Shown: in pieces, positions 17,060-24,650 of the stretch
How positions within the stretch are numbered: position 1 is the first letter of the stretch
How the letters are laid out: each line of letters opens with the position of its first letter
Assembly: GCA_964554585.1 (NCBI GenBank)
Contig: CAZKPD010000019.1
Location: 1-27,646, forward strand
Source: Perlabentimonas sp964554585
GTDB taxonomy: Bacteria; Bacteroidota; Bacteroidia; Bacteroidales; Tenuifilaceae
DNA: 27,646 nucleotides
Direction: 5' to 3'
Program-made: the position numbers and the translations under genes
The notes under the pieces: model-generated
The model's input: only the letters and a program-made list of their open reading frames with translations
What the model was told of the DNA's origin: nothing
Databases searched by the model: none

Positions 17060-17557
17060 ATGTTTATCGGTTTTAACCAAAACTGGTATGCTGCTGCCCT
17101 TGAGGAGCAGAAGAACAGGGCCCCCTTTATGCTCACCAAGTTTAGCCACAGTGAAGCACGAAAGGCCGGGCAGCTCAGGGGGTTGGTTATTCAGCATCAT
17201 GTGAGCGGATGGTTTACGCACAATTATCCTGATCAATTTTTGGAGGCCGAAAATTTTAGGCAATGGGAACAGAAGTGTAGTCACGATTTTCGGTTAAAGA
17301 TTGGCAACCAAATGTTTCATATTGATGTTTCCGGTCCTCGTAAGGATGGGACGTTTGGCTCCTATGCCCAAAAGCCCAAAAAAGGGGTAGACTACCATAT
17401 TGTGTGTAGCGCCGTAGGATTTAAATCATGGGGTGAGTGCGATTTTAGCAAGGGATTTGCTATTATTGGAGTGCTATACCCGCAGGATTTTCGGCACCAA
17501 ATTGATAAAAAAAAGTATATGGATTTTTTTACCTGGATTAAGAGCATAGGTCTATGA
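17060..17557 (+). CDS. Unknown protein coupled to a DNA methyltransferase
   Basis: 165 residues, no signal peptide, no membrane segment, basic and aromatic-rich. I do not recognise the family with confidence. The central part, FRLKIGNQMFHIDVSGPRKDGTFGSY by position about 98-125 (quoted here only as a guide), has a beta-strand ending in Asp followed by a Gly-Pro-Arg-Lys turn, then KKGVDYHIVC, another strand. This Asp-x4-Lys layout is loosely like nuclease cores but lacks a clean E-x-K. The gene overlaps the methyltransferase start by 4 nt (ATGA), so the two are translationally coupled; a role as partner of the methyltransferase (endonuclease, specificity or regulator) is inference from position only. 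Confidence 0.7.
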   Translation: MFIGFNQNWYAAALEEQKNRAPFMLTKFSHSEARKAGQLRGLVIQHHVSGWFTHNYPDQFLEAENFRQWEQKCSHDFRLKIGNQMFHIDVSGPRKDGTFGSYAQKPKKGVDYHIVCSAVGFKSWGECDFSKGFAIIGVLYPQDFRHQIDKKKYMDFFTWIKSIGL

Positions 17558-18480
17558 TATCGATAGAAAAGCTAGTGGAAGAGCTGGGATTTGTGGATAC
17601 AGAGAAGACCATAGCCCGTTTGCAGCGTTACCGAAAGACCTATCCCAATAAGGATATCCACGATTTTGCCCAACGCATCCGAAAAGAGGAGCAGGTGGTG
17701 GTGGCTAAAGAGGCACTGGTGAGCCGCATTGAGGGTATGGGTATCCAAAGCCAATTTGTCCGCCAAGCGGCCATTCGGGTGGCGCGCGAAGAGAAAAATG
17801 TGGAAGAGAACGAAAAGGGAAATAGCTATCCCTCTGAGCGGTTAGAGCAGTACCTAAAGGGTGGACGATTTATGAAGCTGATAGAATCGGACTTTCGGAC
17901 AGCTGCGGTTGAACCCGAATCCGTTGACCTGATTATTACAGACCCACCCTATCCCAAAGAGTTTTTAAATCTTTATGCAGATTTAGCGCAATTTGCGCTT
18001 AGGGTACTAAAACCCGGGGGCTCGCTGTTTGCCATGGCGGGACAATCGTACCTTCCCGAGATTATGGAGCTTATGCGCTTAGAGGGGTTAACCTACAACT
18101 GGACCCTTTGCTACCTTACCCCCGGTGGGCAATCACCCCAGCTGTGGCAGCGCAAGGTGAATACCTTTTGGAAACCCATTGTTTGGTATATAAAAGGTAA
18201 GCCCCAACGTTGGATGGGCGATGTGGTGCGCAGTGAGGTTAACGACAATGATAAAAATTTCCATTTTTGGGGTCAATCCATCTCAGGGATGAGCGATTTG
18301 GTTAAGCGGGTTTCTTTTGCCGGCGAAACCGTACTCGATCCCTTTATGGGTGGAGGTACCACAGGCGCAGCCTGTTTGTACAACCTTCGCAATTTTATAG
18401 GTGTTGAGCTTGATTCCAATAGTTTTAGAACGGCCAAAGAACGGTTAGAGGAGATAGATAAAAAAATGTTGGAGCAGTAG
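17554..18480 (+). CDS. Site-specific DNA methyltransferase, beta class (N6-adenine or N4-cytosine)
   Basis: 308 residues. Motif IV, TDPPYP, is at about 129-134 and motif I, LDPFMGGGTT, at about 261-270 followed by the motif II-like acidic strand FIGVELD; the IV-then-I order defines the beta class (N6/N4 methyltransferase family). DPPY is the amino-group-flipping site, and the FxGxG loop binds S-adenosylmethionine. The target recognition region lies between, about 185-250, and includes GGQSPQLWQRKVNTFWKP. The first ~105 residues are helical and charged and are not part of the catalytic core; they may serve DNA binding or dimerisation. The start overlaps the upstream gene by ATGA. The last codons and the stop form part of a terminator hairpin. 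The recognition sequence cannot be predicted. Could be an orphan regulator methylase or the modification half of a restriction system. Confidence 0.9.
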   Translation: MISIEKLVEELGFVDTEKTIARLQRYRKTYPNKDIHDFAQRIRKEEQVVVAKEALVSRIEGMGIQSQFVRQAAIRVAREEKNVEENEKGNSYPSERLEQYLKGGRFMKLIESDFRTAAVEPESVDLIITDPPYPKEFLNLYADLAQFALRVLKPGGSLFAMAGQSYLPEIMELMRLEGLTYNWTLCYLTPGGQSPQLWQRKVNTFWKPIVWYIKGKPQRWMGDVVRSEVNDNDKNFHFWGQSISGMSDLVKRVSFAGETVLDPFMGGGTTGAACLYNLRNFIGVELDSNSFRTAKERLEEIDKKMLEQ

Positions 18481-18493
18481 TCCAACATTTTTT
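18461..18493. terminator. Bidirectional terminator overlapping the methyltransferase stop codon
   Basis: AAAAAATGTTGGA and TCCAACATTTTTT are perfect 13-bp arms around a 7-nt loop that contains the TAG stop (18478-18480). The left arm encodes the last residues of the methyltransferase. With A-runs and T-runs on both flanks it can stop the methyltransferase transcript rightwards and the cytochrome bd transcript leftwards. Confidence 0.88.
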
Positions 18494-18554
18494 GGTTTAA
18501 AACGGGAGCTTATGTAGAGTTCTCGTTTTCTATCTATAGGGTAGGGTGTGCTTT

Positions 18555-18686
18555 TTATTGGGCCTTCTCCTCTTCACCTTTCGCATTCTTCTCAAAAATC
18601 CGAAGTGCCAAAATAGTGAGTCTATAGGTAAGGTATATAACCAGTGGCCAGCTCAAAAACCAAAGTATGGATGGTAAATGTTTCAT
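18555..18686 (-). CDS. CydX-like small membrane subunit candidate of cytochrome bd
   Basis: A 43-residue ORF (start MKHLPSILWFLSWPLVIYLT) lying 45 nt after cydB on the same strand and before the operon terminator. It has one hydrophobic helix (about residues 5-31) and a charged, Glu/Lys-rich C-terminus, the same plan as E. coli CydX (37 residues, one helix, acidic tail). The W-x3-W at residues 9 and 13 has the same spacing as the WYFAW of CydX. CydX-type subunits bind CydA and stabilise the haem arrangement of the oxidase. Homology is not proven: the match is short, and other tiny cyd-associated proteins (CydS, CydY) have a similar look. Position, topology and motif together make a bd accessory subunit the best guess. 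Confidence 0.65.
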   Translation of the reverse strand: MKHLPSILWFLSWPLVIYLTYRLTILALRIFEKNAKGEEEKAQ

Positions 18687-18731
18687 AGTAAGTATTTTTT
18701 TGCAATAATCGTTTGTTGATCACATAAATGG

Positions 18732-19865
18732 TTAGTAGGCTTCGCCTGAATCATCCTGCACATCTTCCAACTCAATCTTATTCTTATCAATAAGTCGCCA
18801 CGAGTAAATGATATAGCCAATCACCACCGGCACCAACAATGAGATATAGACCATGGCGGTGAGGGTGTAATGGCTCGATGAGGCATTCTGTATGGTAAGC
18901 GAGCTTTGAATGTCATGTGTGGATGGATAAAAACAGGTATTGTTGTAGCCTAACACCCAAAACAGCGATAGCGCAGTGGCAACGGTACCAAACCCTGCAA
19001 ACCAAATCCCTTTATTACTCTTTTTGATATGAGTAATAGCTACCCCATAAATCACTAAGGCGGCACCACCCAGCAAGAGGATAAGGGCAATAGGCATTTG
19101 TAGGTAGTTGTGCAGATACTTGTAGGGCTCCATAAATACCTCTAAGGTATCTGGGTTGTAAGCAAAACCCTCTTTTATCAGAATTCTAATCATAAAGAAT
19201 AGGAAGAACACCAAAAAGAGTGCAGCATTCAATACCACCTGCTTTCGTCCCCTATCACGAATGGGCTCGGAATTAACGCTGTTGATAATGTAGAGCGCTC
19301 CAAGGGTACGCGATAGGAACATAATGGCTAATCCCATGGAAATATTGGAAATGCTAAAAAGTAGGTCTAGCCCAAATAGAGGCGATTGCCATGCGGTGAG
19401 GTTTAGCTCGTTACGGTAAAAATCGCTACCCGTAAAGAATGAGGCTACCATCACCCCCAAAAGGAATGTTCCTAAAAATCCGTTGATGTAAAGGAACCAC
19501 TCATAGGTTCGCTCGCCCAGCAGATTGCCCTCTTTTCGTCTAAATTCGTAGGAGACCGACTGAAGAATAAAGCAGAACAGGAAGAGGATCCATGCATAGT
19601 ATGCACCGCCAAAGGTGGTAGCATAGAATAGTGGGAACGAGGCAAAGTTGCCTGCGGCAAAAACCACAAGAGTGGTAAAAGTAAGCCCCCATTTTCGACC
19701 AATGGAGTTGATAATCATGCTTTTCTCGTCGCGGGTTTTGCCCATAACGTCAATAAGGGTTTGGCCTCCCTGAACGAACATGAGGAATACTAATGACGAG
19801 CCCACCACCGACATGATAAGCCACCAGTACTGTTGGAGTTGAAAGTGTGATAGTGCGTTAAGCAT
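18732..19865 (-). CDS. cydB: Cytochrome bd ubiquinol oxidase subunit II
   Basis: 377 residues from the ATG at 19865, which is 5 nt after a perfect AAAGGAGG and begins MLNALSHFQLQQYWWLIM; an upstream TTG would add 8 residues but is not needed. The protein is polytopic with about eight helices and the usual CydB look (for example SVVGSSLVFLMFVQGGQTL in the first helix and NSIGRKWGLTFTTLVVF in the second). It is the haem-free partner of CydA and completes the quinol:O2 oxidoreductase in the inner membrane. It overlaps the end of cydA by 8 nt, with its ribosome site inside the last cydA codons, so expression is coupled. It is followed by the CydX-like ORF. Confidence 0.93.
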   Translation of the reverse strand: MLNALSHFQLQQYWWLIMSVVGSSLVFLMFVQGGQTLIDVMGKTRDEKSMIINSIGRKWGLTFTTLVVFAAGNFASFPLFYATTFGGAYYAWILFLFCFILQSVSYEFRRKEGNLLGERTYEWFLYINGFLGTFLLGVMVASFFTGSDFYRNELNLTAWQSPLFGLDLLFSISNISMGLAIMFLSRTLGALYIINSVNSEPIRDRGRKQVVLNAALFLVFFLFFMIRILIKEGFAYNPDTLEVFMEPYKYLHNYLQMPIALILLLGGAALVIYGVAITHIKKSNKGIWFAGFGTVATALSLFWVLGYNNTCFYPSTHDIQSSLTIQNASSSHYTLTAMVYISLLVPVVIGYIIYSWRLIDKNKIELEDVQDDSGEAY

Positions 19866-21426
19866 GTGAGCCTCCTTTCTTCTTTTCAATGGGTTGATTG
19901 TCCGGACCCTTCTTAATGGTTAGGTACATAATGCGAATCTCGGCTATAACTAGGGTCATAAGCAGAATTAGGAACATCCAGAATGTGAGTATTACCGCAC
20001 TCGAGTTTATGTTTGATGTGGAGATCATGGTGGGTAAGAATCCCTGGATGGTCCATGGCTGACGCCCTACCTCGGCCACTATCCACCCGGCCATGGATGC
20101 GATAACTGCCAGCGGGAAGCTGAATATTCCCGTCCAGATTAGCCATTTGTGATTTTGTAGTTTGTCCTTTATGGCAAAGAATAGGATAAGAATTGCTACG
20201 GCTACAAAGGCAAATCCCAGGATTACCATTAAGTGAAAGCTGTAAAAAATAAAGGGGATATTGGGCATAATGCTTTCTGGAGTGTAAAGGTACCCGTAAC
20301 CCATATAGTAATAATGCTCCTTAAACAGAGCCATAGCCTCCTCCATAGCCTCCATATCGCCTTCGGCGTGTGCCTCTTTGTACGATCCTAGTGCTTCTAG
20401 GGCAATACTACCACGCTCAATCTTTTCTGTGGCCGACATGATTCCATGCTCCTCGTTGCCATACACCAAATCGTTGGCTCCGGGAACAAAGGCGTTGAGC
20501 TTGCGATAACCCAGCAAGGAGAGCAGATTGGGAATTTCAATTTTTACTACAAACCCATCAATGTCATCGCCAATCTTTTTACCGGGATTCATAATCCCAA
20601 AGGCTACCAGCCCTGCGCCTTCGGTACCATCGTAAAGCCCCTCCATGGCAGCCAGCTTGGCTGGCTGATGTTGTGCCACATTGTAGGCCGAGCTGTCGCC
20701 GGTAAGCACTATAAATAGGGTGGAAATCACGGCAAAGACCGAGGCGATAATAATGCTCCGTTTGGCTAGCAGGATATTGCGGTTTTTAAGCAGGTACCAT
20801 CCGCTAACGGCAATGACAAAAAACGAGGAGATGATAAAGGAAGAGCCTAAGGTGTGTAAAAACTTGTTAACCGCCGCAGGCGAAAGTAGAATGCTCCAGA
20901 AATCAACCATCTCGTGGCGAGCGGTGTCCATATTAAACTCCATGCCCACAGGGAAATTCATCCATGCATTGGCAGTTAATATCCACAGTGCCGATAAGCT
21001 TGCACCAAATGCCACAAGGTAGGTGGAGATGAGATGCGTTTTTTTGCTGATTCGGCCCCAGCCGAAAAACATAACGGCAATAAAGGTGGATTCCAAGAAG
21101 AAGGCCATAATCCCCTCGGCAGCAAGTGGAGCCCCAAAAATATCGCCCGATATCCATGAGTAGTTACTCCAGTTGGTGCCAAACTCGAGCCCCAGCACAA
21201 TGCCTGTGCCTACGCCAATGGCAAAGTTAATTCCAAAGAGCTTGGCCCAAAATTTTGCCACCTTCTCCCAGTGGTCATCGCCCGTTTTAACGTGTAGCGT
21301 TTGGGCAATGGCAATAATGTAGGTTGTCCCTACAGTAATCGGAATGAATAGCCAGTGAATCAGTACGGTCATAGCAAATTGAAGCCGCGACCAATCCACC
21401 AGCGTTAGGTCAATGGATGCGATCAT
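19858..21426 (-). CDS. cydA: Cytochrome bd ubiquinol oxidase subunit I
   Basis: 522 residues, the same length as E. coli CydA. Expected haem ligands are present: H24 in VLIHWLFIP (b595), H191 in NKFLHTLGSS and M400 in FYSFHLMVILG (b558), with E104 in PLAAEG as the acidic residue near the high-spin haems. Quinol-site residues K257 and E262 lie in QPAKLAAMEG. The Q-loop between about 255 and 385 is long, with a Glu/Met-rich insert (EGDMEAMEEAMALFKEH), so this is an L-type enzyme. GRQPWTIQGFLPT near the C-terminus is the family signature. It oxidises quinol and reduces O2 to water with high affinity, generating a proton gradient. It overlaps the upstream DUF4492-like gene by 17 nt and cydB by 8 nt. 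Confidence 0.96.
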   Translation of the reverse strand: MIASIDLTLVDWSRLQFAMTVLIHWLFIPITVGTTYIIAIAQTLHVKTGDDHWEKVAKFWAKLFGINFAIGVGTGIVLGLEFGTNWSNYSWISGDIFGAPLAAEGIMAFFLESTFIAVMFFGWGRISKKTHLISTYLVAFGASLSALWILTANAWMNFPVGMEFNMDTARHEMVDFWSILLSPAAVNKFLHTLGSSFIISSFFVIAVSGWYLLKNRNILLAKRSIIIASVFAVISTLFIVLTGDSSAYNVAQHQPAKLAAMEGLYDGTEGAGLVAFGIMNPGKKIGDDIDGFVVKIEIPNLLSLLGYRKLNAFVPGANDLVYGNEEHGIMSATEKIERGSIALEALGSYKEAHAEGDMEAMEEAMALFKEHYYYMGYGYLYTPESIMPNIPFIFYSFHLMVILGFAFVAVAILILFFAIKDKLQNHKWLIWTGIFSFPLAVIASMAGWIVAEVGRQPWTIQGFLPTMISTSNINSSAVILTFWMFLILLMTLVIAEIRIMYLTIKKGPDNQPIEKKKGGSHA

Positions 21427-21661
21427 ATATAAAGGTGTTAGGTTTTGTTAATAGGTCGTCTATTACGGCATCCCTCCTATGCTCTTGGCTTTCCCACTTG
21501 GGTTTTAGGTATCTTGGGTAAAGAAAACCTTTGAGGAAGCCATAAAAAATGAGGAATTTGATGGCAATGATAATTAGCAGTGTTTTGGCCAAACGCGAAC
21601 CACGAATGAAGCCAATGGAATTTTTGACTACTGCTGCAATGTCATTCAAAAGAGTTTTCAT
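21410..21661 (-). CDS. DUF4492-like small membrane protein upstream of cydA
   Basis: 83 residues: a short amphipathic N-terminus, one hydrophobic helix (SRLAKTLLIIIAIKFLIFYG), then KGFLYPRYLKPKWESQEHRRD and a polar tail. This is the look of DUF4492 proteins, which in Bacteroidetes typically stand directly before cydA. It overlaps cydA by 17 nt, so it is co-translated and is the first gene of the operon. Its role is not established; an assembly factor or accessory subunit of the bd oxidase is a reasonable inference. Confidence 0.8.
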   Translation of the reverse strand: MKTLLNDIAAVVKNSIGFIRGSRLAKTLLIIIAIKFLIFYGFLKGFLYPRYLKPKWESQEHRRDAVIDDLLTKPNTFIYDRIH

Positions 21662-21697
21662 CTACTAATCAGAGGTATGAAGCTTATTTGAATCGCT

Positions 21698-21724
21698 ATT
21701 TTAACCACTAAAAGTGGTTAAAAT
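21698..21724. promoter_or_regulatory. Dyad in the cyd operon leader or promoter region
   Basis: ATTTTAACCACT and AGTGGTTAAAAT are perfect 12-bp arms around AAA. It lies 37-63 nt before the first codon of the cyd operon and 68 nt past the stop of the Ig-repeat gene. There is no T-run after it in the direction of transcription, so an operator or leader hairpin is more likely than a terminator. Confidence 0.45.
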
Positions 21725-21751
21725 TATGCAACTAATGTAGTAAAAATAAGC

Positions 21752-21774
21752 TATTGTCAAGGGGCGTGACAATA
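21752..21774. promoter_or_regulatory. Second inverted repeat upstream of the cyd operon
   Basis: TATTGTCA and TGACAATA are perfect 8-bp arms with a 7-nt GC-rich spacer. On the minus strand it is followed by GCTTATTTTTA, so it can be read as a weak terminator for the Ig-repeat gene, whose stop is 18 nt upstream. It can also be read as an operator: the TTGTCA/TGACAA arms recall Rex sites (TTGTGAA-N4-TTCACAA), but the spacing is one base longer. Confidence 0.4.
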
Positions 21775-21791
21775 TATTGCCTTATATTTTT

Positions 21792-23477
21792 CTACTCAAC
21801 TCTGAATGTGATTGTAGATTCGTTTTGATTGCCAAGCCGATCCGTAGCCTTAACGGTTAGGGTGTGGGTTTGTCCAACCCTAAAACCGCTCAAGGGGTAT
21901 GAATAGGTTTTAGGTGCCGACCCATTTAGCGAATAGGTTATTCTATCAATACCCGAAGCATCATCAGTTCCGGCAATGAATAGGGTAACTCCTTTGTCAT
22001 ATACGGCAATTTTCTGATCATTTTCCGCAATTTGATTGTGGGCTTTTACAGAGAAGATGGTATATATCTCAGGCGCAATGGTGTCAACACATAGGGTAAT
22101 GCTACTGATATTCAGGTTTTCTACGTTATCCCATGCCGATGCGGCAATGGTATGTACTCCTGGTACTTTTATGGTAAAACCTTCGGTATAAGGGAGTGGC
22201 GTTTCCTTGTCAATCTTGTACTCCACGCGGTTTAATCCCGACTGGCTATCGTGAGCCTTGATGCTGATTTTGGTATTGGGTCCAATCCAAAGGGTATCCC
22301 TTAGCGTTAGCTGTGGTTTCCCGGTGATGAACTTTATGTTTGGTCCGGTTATATCTACTTTGGGCATAGCAAACTGGTTGCCTCTGATATTGCTAACTCC
22401 TTTATTCCCTACATTATCCAGTGCATATGATTTAATGGTTATGGCTCCGCTAATGTCCGACAGAAAGACAGGCTTTTCGTAGAGCAGGTATGGCTCATCG
22501 TTAACCGAGTAGTATATCTCTTTGATCCCCGACTTGTTGTCAATGGCTGCAATTCGTAGCTGCGTGCGACCCGAGGAGAACTCATTTCCGCCCACCATAT
22601 AGGTGTTGCCAATAAGCTCTTCGAATACCATTGGCGGAGTTTTATCAATAAAAAAGCTTACATGTTGTATGGATTCTTTATTGCCTGCCAAATCCATAGA
22701 CTGCCAGCTAATGGAGTGTTCTCCTTCATTTAGGTGTGCAATGGAGATAATGTCCTTATAGGGCTTTGGAGAGTTCCCGTTTAGGGAGTAGGTTGTTTCT
22801 TTAATGCCATTCAAATCGGTGGGTATCAGTTTGAGCTTGGTTGTTGATGCAACTACACCCTCATGTTCGAGCCCTACGAACTCTAGGCCGGTTTTGGGAG
22901 GGGTCATATCAACAATGATTGACTTTTTAATGGGTTGTTCTTGGTTTCCTACATTATCAATGGCATAGTAATGCAGGGTGTATTCCCCTTCTTGATCAAA
23001 TGCCAGCGGTTGGGTGTACTGCTCTACTGCATTGGCATTAATGGCAAACATGATTTTTTTAACCCCCGAGTTGGCGTCAGCTGAGGTGAGCATGAGGTTA
23101 GCCGACTGCGAAATATAAAAGCGATCATTGTTTTGGTATCCCTGTTGGTTATCCAATTTGGCAGAGGTTACCGGGGCTAAACCATCTACAAATAGGTTAA
23201 AGGTTATATTCTTTTTTAGGTATGCATCATAGTGGGTAAAGCGATGATTCCCGTGGGTAGTGGGTATAATCACCTCACTATTTCCATTGGATCCGGAAAG
23301 CTTAACAGCATCTTGGCCATCGGCTGATGTTGCCAAATAGAGATTGATAGGTGTTCCCGGACTTACGTAGACGTTACCGATTGAATCGGTGTATATTTCG
23401 TGTGGTGCTTGCGACATGGCAAGCTGCCAAATGGTTGCAAATAAAAATAAAAGAGGGAGTCGTGTAAAAACCTTCAT
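21792..23477 (-). CDS. Secreted protein with five Ig-like (OmpL47-type) repeats
   Basis: 561 residues from the ATG at 23477 (a longer reading needs TTG). A signal peptide of 22 residues ends LAMS with Gln at +1. The N-terminal ~90 residues (TDSIGNVYVSPGTPINLYLA onwards) resemble the start of the neighbouring OmpA-domain protein. Then five repeats of ~85 residues follow, each with an S/N-G-I/L/V-x5-Y-S-x-N/D motif about 35 residues before a D-N-x-G-N-like motif (YAIDNVGNQE, MDLAGNKES, YALDNVGNKG, AWDNVENLN, ATDRLGNQNE), the pattern of OmpL47-type domains. No sorting tail, lipobox or enzyme motif is seen, so it is probably periplasmic or associated with the envelope through its neighbour. It is 15 nt downstream of the OmpA-domain gene and probably in one transcript. 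Function unknown. Confidence 0.82.
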   Translation of the reverse strand: MKVFTRLPLLFLFATIWQLAMSQAPHEIYTDSIGNVYVSPGTPINLYLATSADGQDAVKLSGSNGNSEVIIPTTHGNHRFTHYDAYLKKNITFNLFVDGLAPVTSAKLDNQQGYQNNDRFYISQSANLMLTSADANSGVKKIMFAINANAVEQYTQPLAFDQEGEYTLHYYAIDNVGNQEQPIKKSIIVDMTPPKTGLEFVGLEHEGVVASTTKLKLIPTDLNGIKETTYSLNGNSPKPYKDIISIAHLNEGEHSISWQSMDLAGNKESIQHVSFFIDKTPPMVFEELIGNTYMVGGNEFSSGRTQLRIAAIDNKSGIKEIYYSVNDEPYLLYEKPVFLSDISGAITIKSYALDNVGNKGVSNIRGNQFAMPKVDITGPNIKFITGKPQLTLRDTLWIGPNTKISIKAHDSQSGLNRVEYKIDKETPLPYTEGFTIKVPGVHTIAASAWDNVENLNISSITLCVDTIAPEIYTIFSVKAHNQIAENDQKIAVYDKGVTLFIAGTDDASGIDRITYSLNGSAPKTYSYPLSGFRVGQTHTLTVKATDRLGNQNESTITFRVE

Positions 23478-23492
23478 GCTCAATGACGGGGT

Positions 23493-24440
23493 TTAGGGTA
23501 AATATTTAAGTACAAATAGCTCAACTCTGCGGTTCTCTTCATGCTTATCCTCAGCACAAATTACTCCATCGGTGCATTCGTTAACCAGCTGGCTTTCTCC
23601 AAAACCTTTTGCCGATAATCTTCTTTCCGGTATCCCTTGCGCTTTTAGCTTGTTGATAACCGCTTGGGCTCTACCCTCCGAAAGGGTTTGGTTAAACTGC
23701 TCACTGCCTCTGCTGTCGGTGTGGGCTCTTATCTCTAAGTACACGTTTGGATATGTTTGCAAAATAGTAGCCAGCTTAATTATCTCCTCCTTTGCTCCGG
23801 CAGTTAGCTCTGTACTGCCCAGCCTAAAGTAGATATTTTTAAGAGGAATTTCTGCCGATTGGGTGGTAATTATTCTGTACTCCTGTATTTCTTCAGTGTT
23901 TCCTACATTGTCTACAGAGTAGACCTTAAGTGGGAAGTCGCACTCCTTATCAAGCACAATGGGTCTATCAAACGGTTGGAATGGAGCATTGTTTTTCGAC
24001 AGGTAGGTGGCGGCTACTCCGGCCATATCGTCGGTTGCTTTTATGCTCATCTCAGCATCAATTTCAGCAAAATAAGTGTTGTCGTAACTGAACAGAAGCC
24101 CATGGGAAAAACAAGGAGTACTAACCGGAGCTTTTCCGTCGGCCATTACTTTGTGGTTAATGGGTGTGTCATTTTGAGCATTGCGGTAGGTGATATGATG
24201 GATCCCATCCCCATCCCACTGCATGGGGTTGGCCTCCTTGTCGGTGCTGGGTAAGAGCAGTAGCTGTTCGGTGGTATCGGCCCGAGCTATAAAAAGGTAA
24301 GCTGCAGCATCGGTTTGGGTATATACATTGCCTACAGAGTCGACCATAAGCTTAGCGTTATGCGTTGGGAGGAACTGAGCGAATGCATGACCGAAAATGG
24401 CAGTGGAGAGGAAAATGAAAATGGTTAAGGCTCTCATCAT
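23493..24440 (-). CDS. OmpA-family protein with N-terminal Ig-like domain
   Basis: 315 residues with a signal peptide (cut after GHAFA, Gln at +1). Residues ~30-190 match the N-terminal part of the downstream protein: DSVGNVYTQTDAAAYLFIA, then a single OmpL47-like repeat ending YSVDNVGNTEE. Residues ~205-312 form an OmpA C-terminal domain: IYFRLGSTELTAGAKEEI, the peptidoglycan-binding HTDSRGSEQFNQTLSEGRA and the closing NRRVELFV. It should sit in the periplasm or outer membrane and hold peptidoglycan by the diaminopimelate-binding Asp and Arg of that motif. There is no transmembrane beta barrel. First gene of a two-gene operon with the Ig-repeat protein; the pair may form one envelope complex (inference). 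Confidence 0.87.
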   Translation of the reverse strand: MMRALTIFIFLSTAIFGHAFAQFLPTHNAKLMVDSVGNVYTQTDAAAYLFIARADTTEQLLLLPSTDKEANPMQWDGDGIHHITYRNAQNDTPINHKVMADGKAPVSTPCFSHGLLFSYDNTYFAEIDAEMSIKATDDMAGVAATYLSKNNAPFQPFDRPIVLDKECDFPLKVYSVDNVGNTEEIQEYRIITTQSAEIPLKNIYFRLGSTELTAGAKEEIIKLATILQTYPNVYLEIRAHTDSRGSEQFNQTLSEGRAQAVINKLKAQGIPERRLSAKGFGESQLVNECTDGVICAEDKHEENRRVELFVLKYLP

Positions 24441-24623
24441 TTATTAAAGTTATGCTAAAAATGGACTAATTTCGTTTTTAAATATAGACGAAATTTTTTG
24501 AAAGAGGTTATCCCTAACTGCCTGTTTACCCTGAAAAACAAGACCCTTTATCATAGTATTAAGGGGTTTTGTTGTATGTTTAGCCATATTCGTCACGTCC
24601 TTTACGACAATTAATCAAAATGT

Positions 24624-24631
24624 TATATTTG
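24624..24631 (+). promoter_or_regulatory. Candidate -7 promoter box for the HAD-like gene
   Basis: TATATTTG is a full match to TAnnTTTG, 20 nt before the ATG at 24651. A match in the other direction (TAACTTTG on the minus strand, 24638-24645) could serve the OmpA-domain gene with a ~190-nt leader; the two face each other. No strong -33 box is seen for either. Confidence 0.4.
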
Positions 24632-24650
24632 TGCTCTCAAAGTTAGGATT

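Noticed and set aside
24468..24495. AATTTCGT/ACGAAATT inverted repeat as an operator
   Set aside because: Eight AT-rich bases with a 12-nt spacer in AT-rich DNA are not convincing without comparative support.
24537..24573. A 13-bp imperfect hairpin between the OmpA-domain and HAD genes as a terminator
   Set aside because: The plus-strand form pairs well only with G-U pairs, and no rightward transcript enters from the left; the minus-strand form has two A-C mismatches, though a T-run follows. Left unassigned, perhaps a leader element of the OmpA-domain gene.
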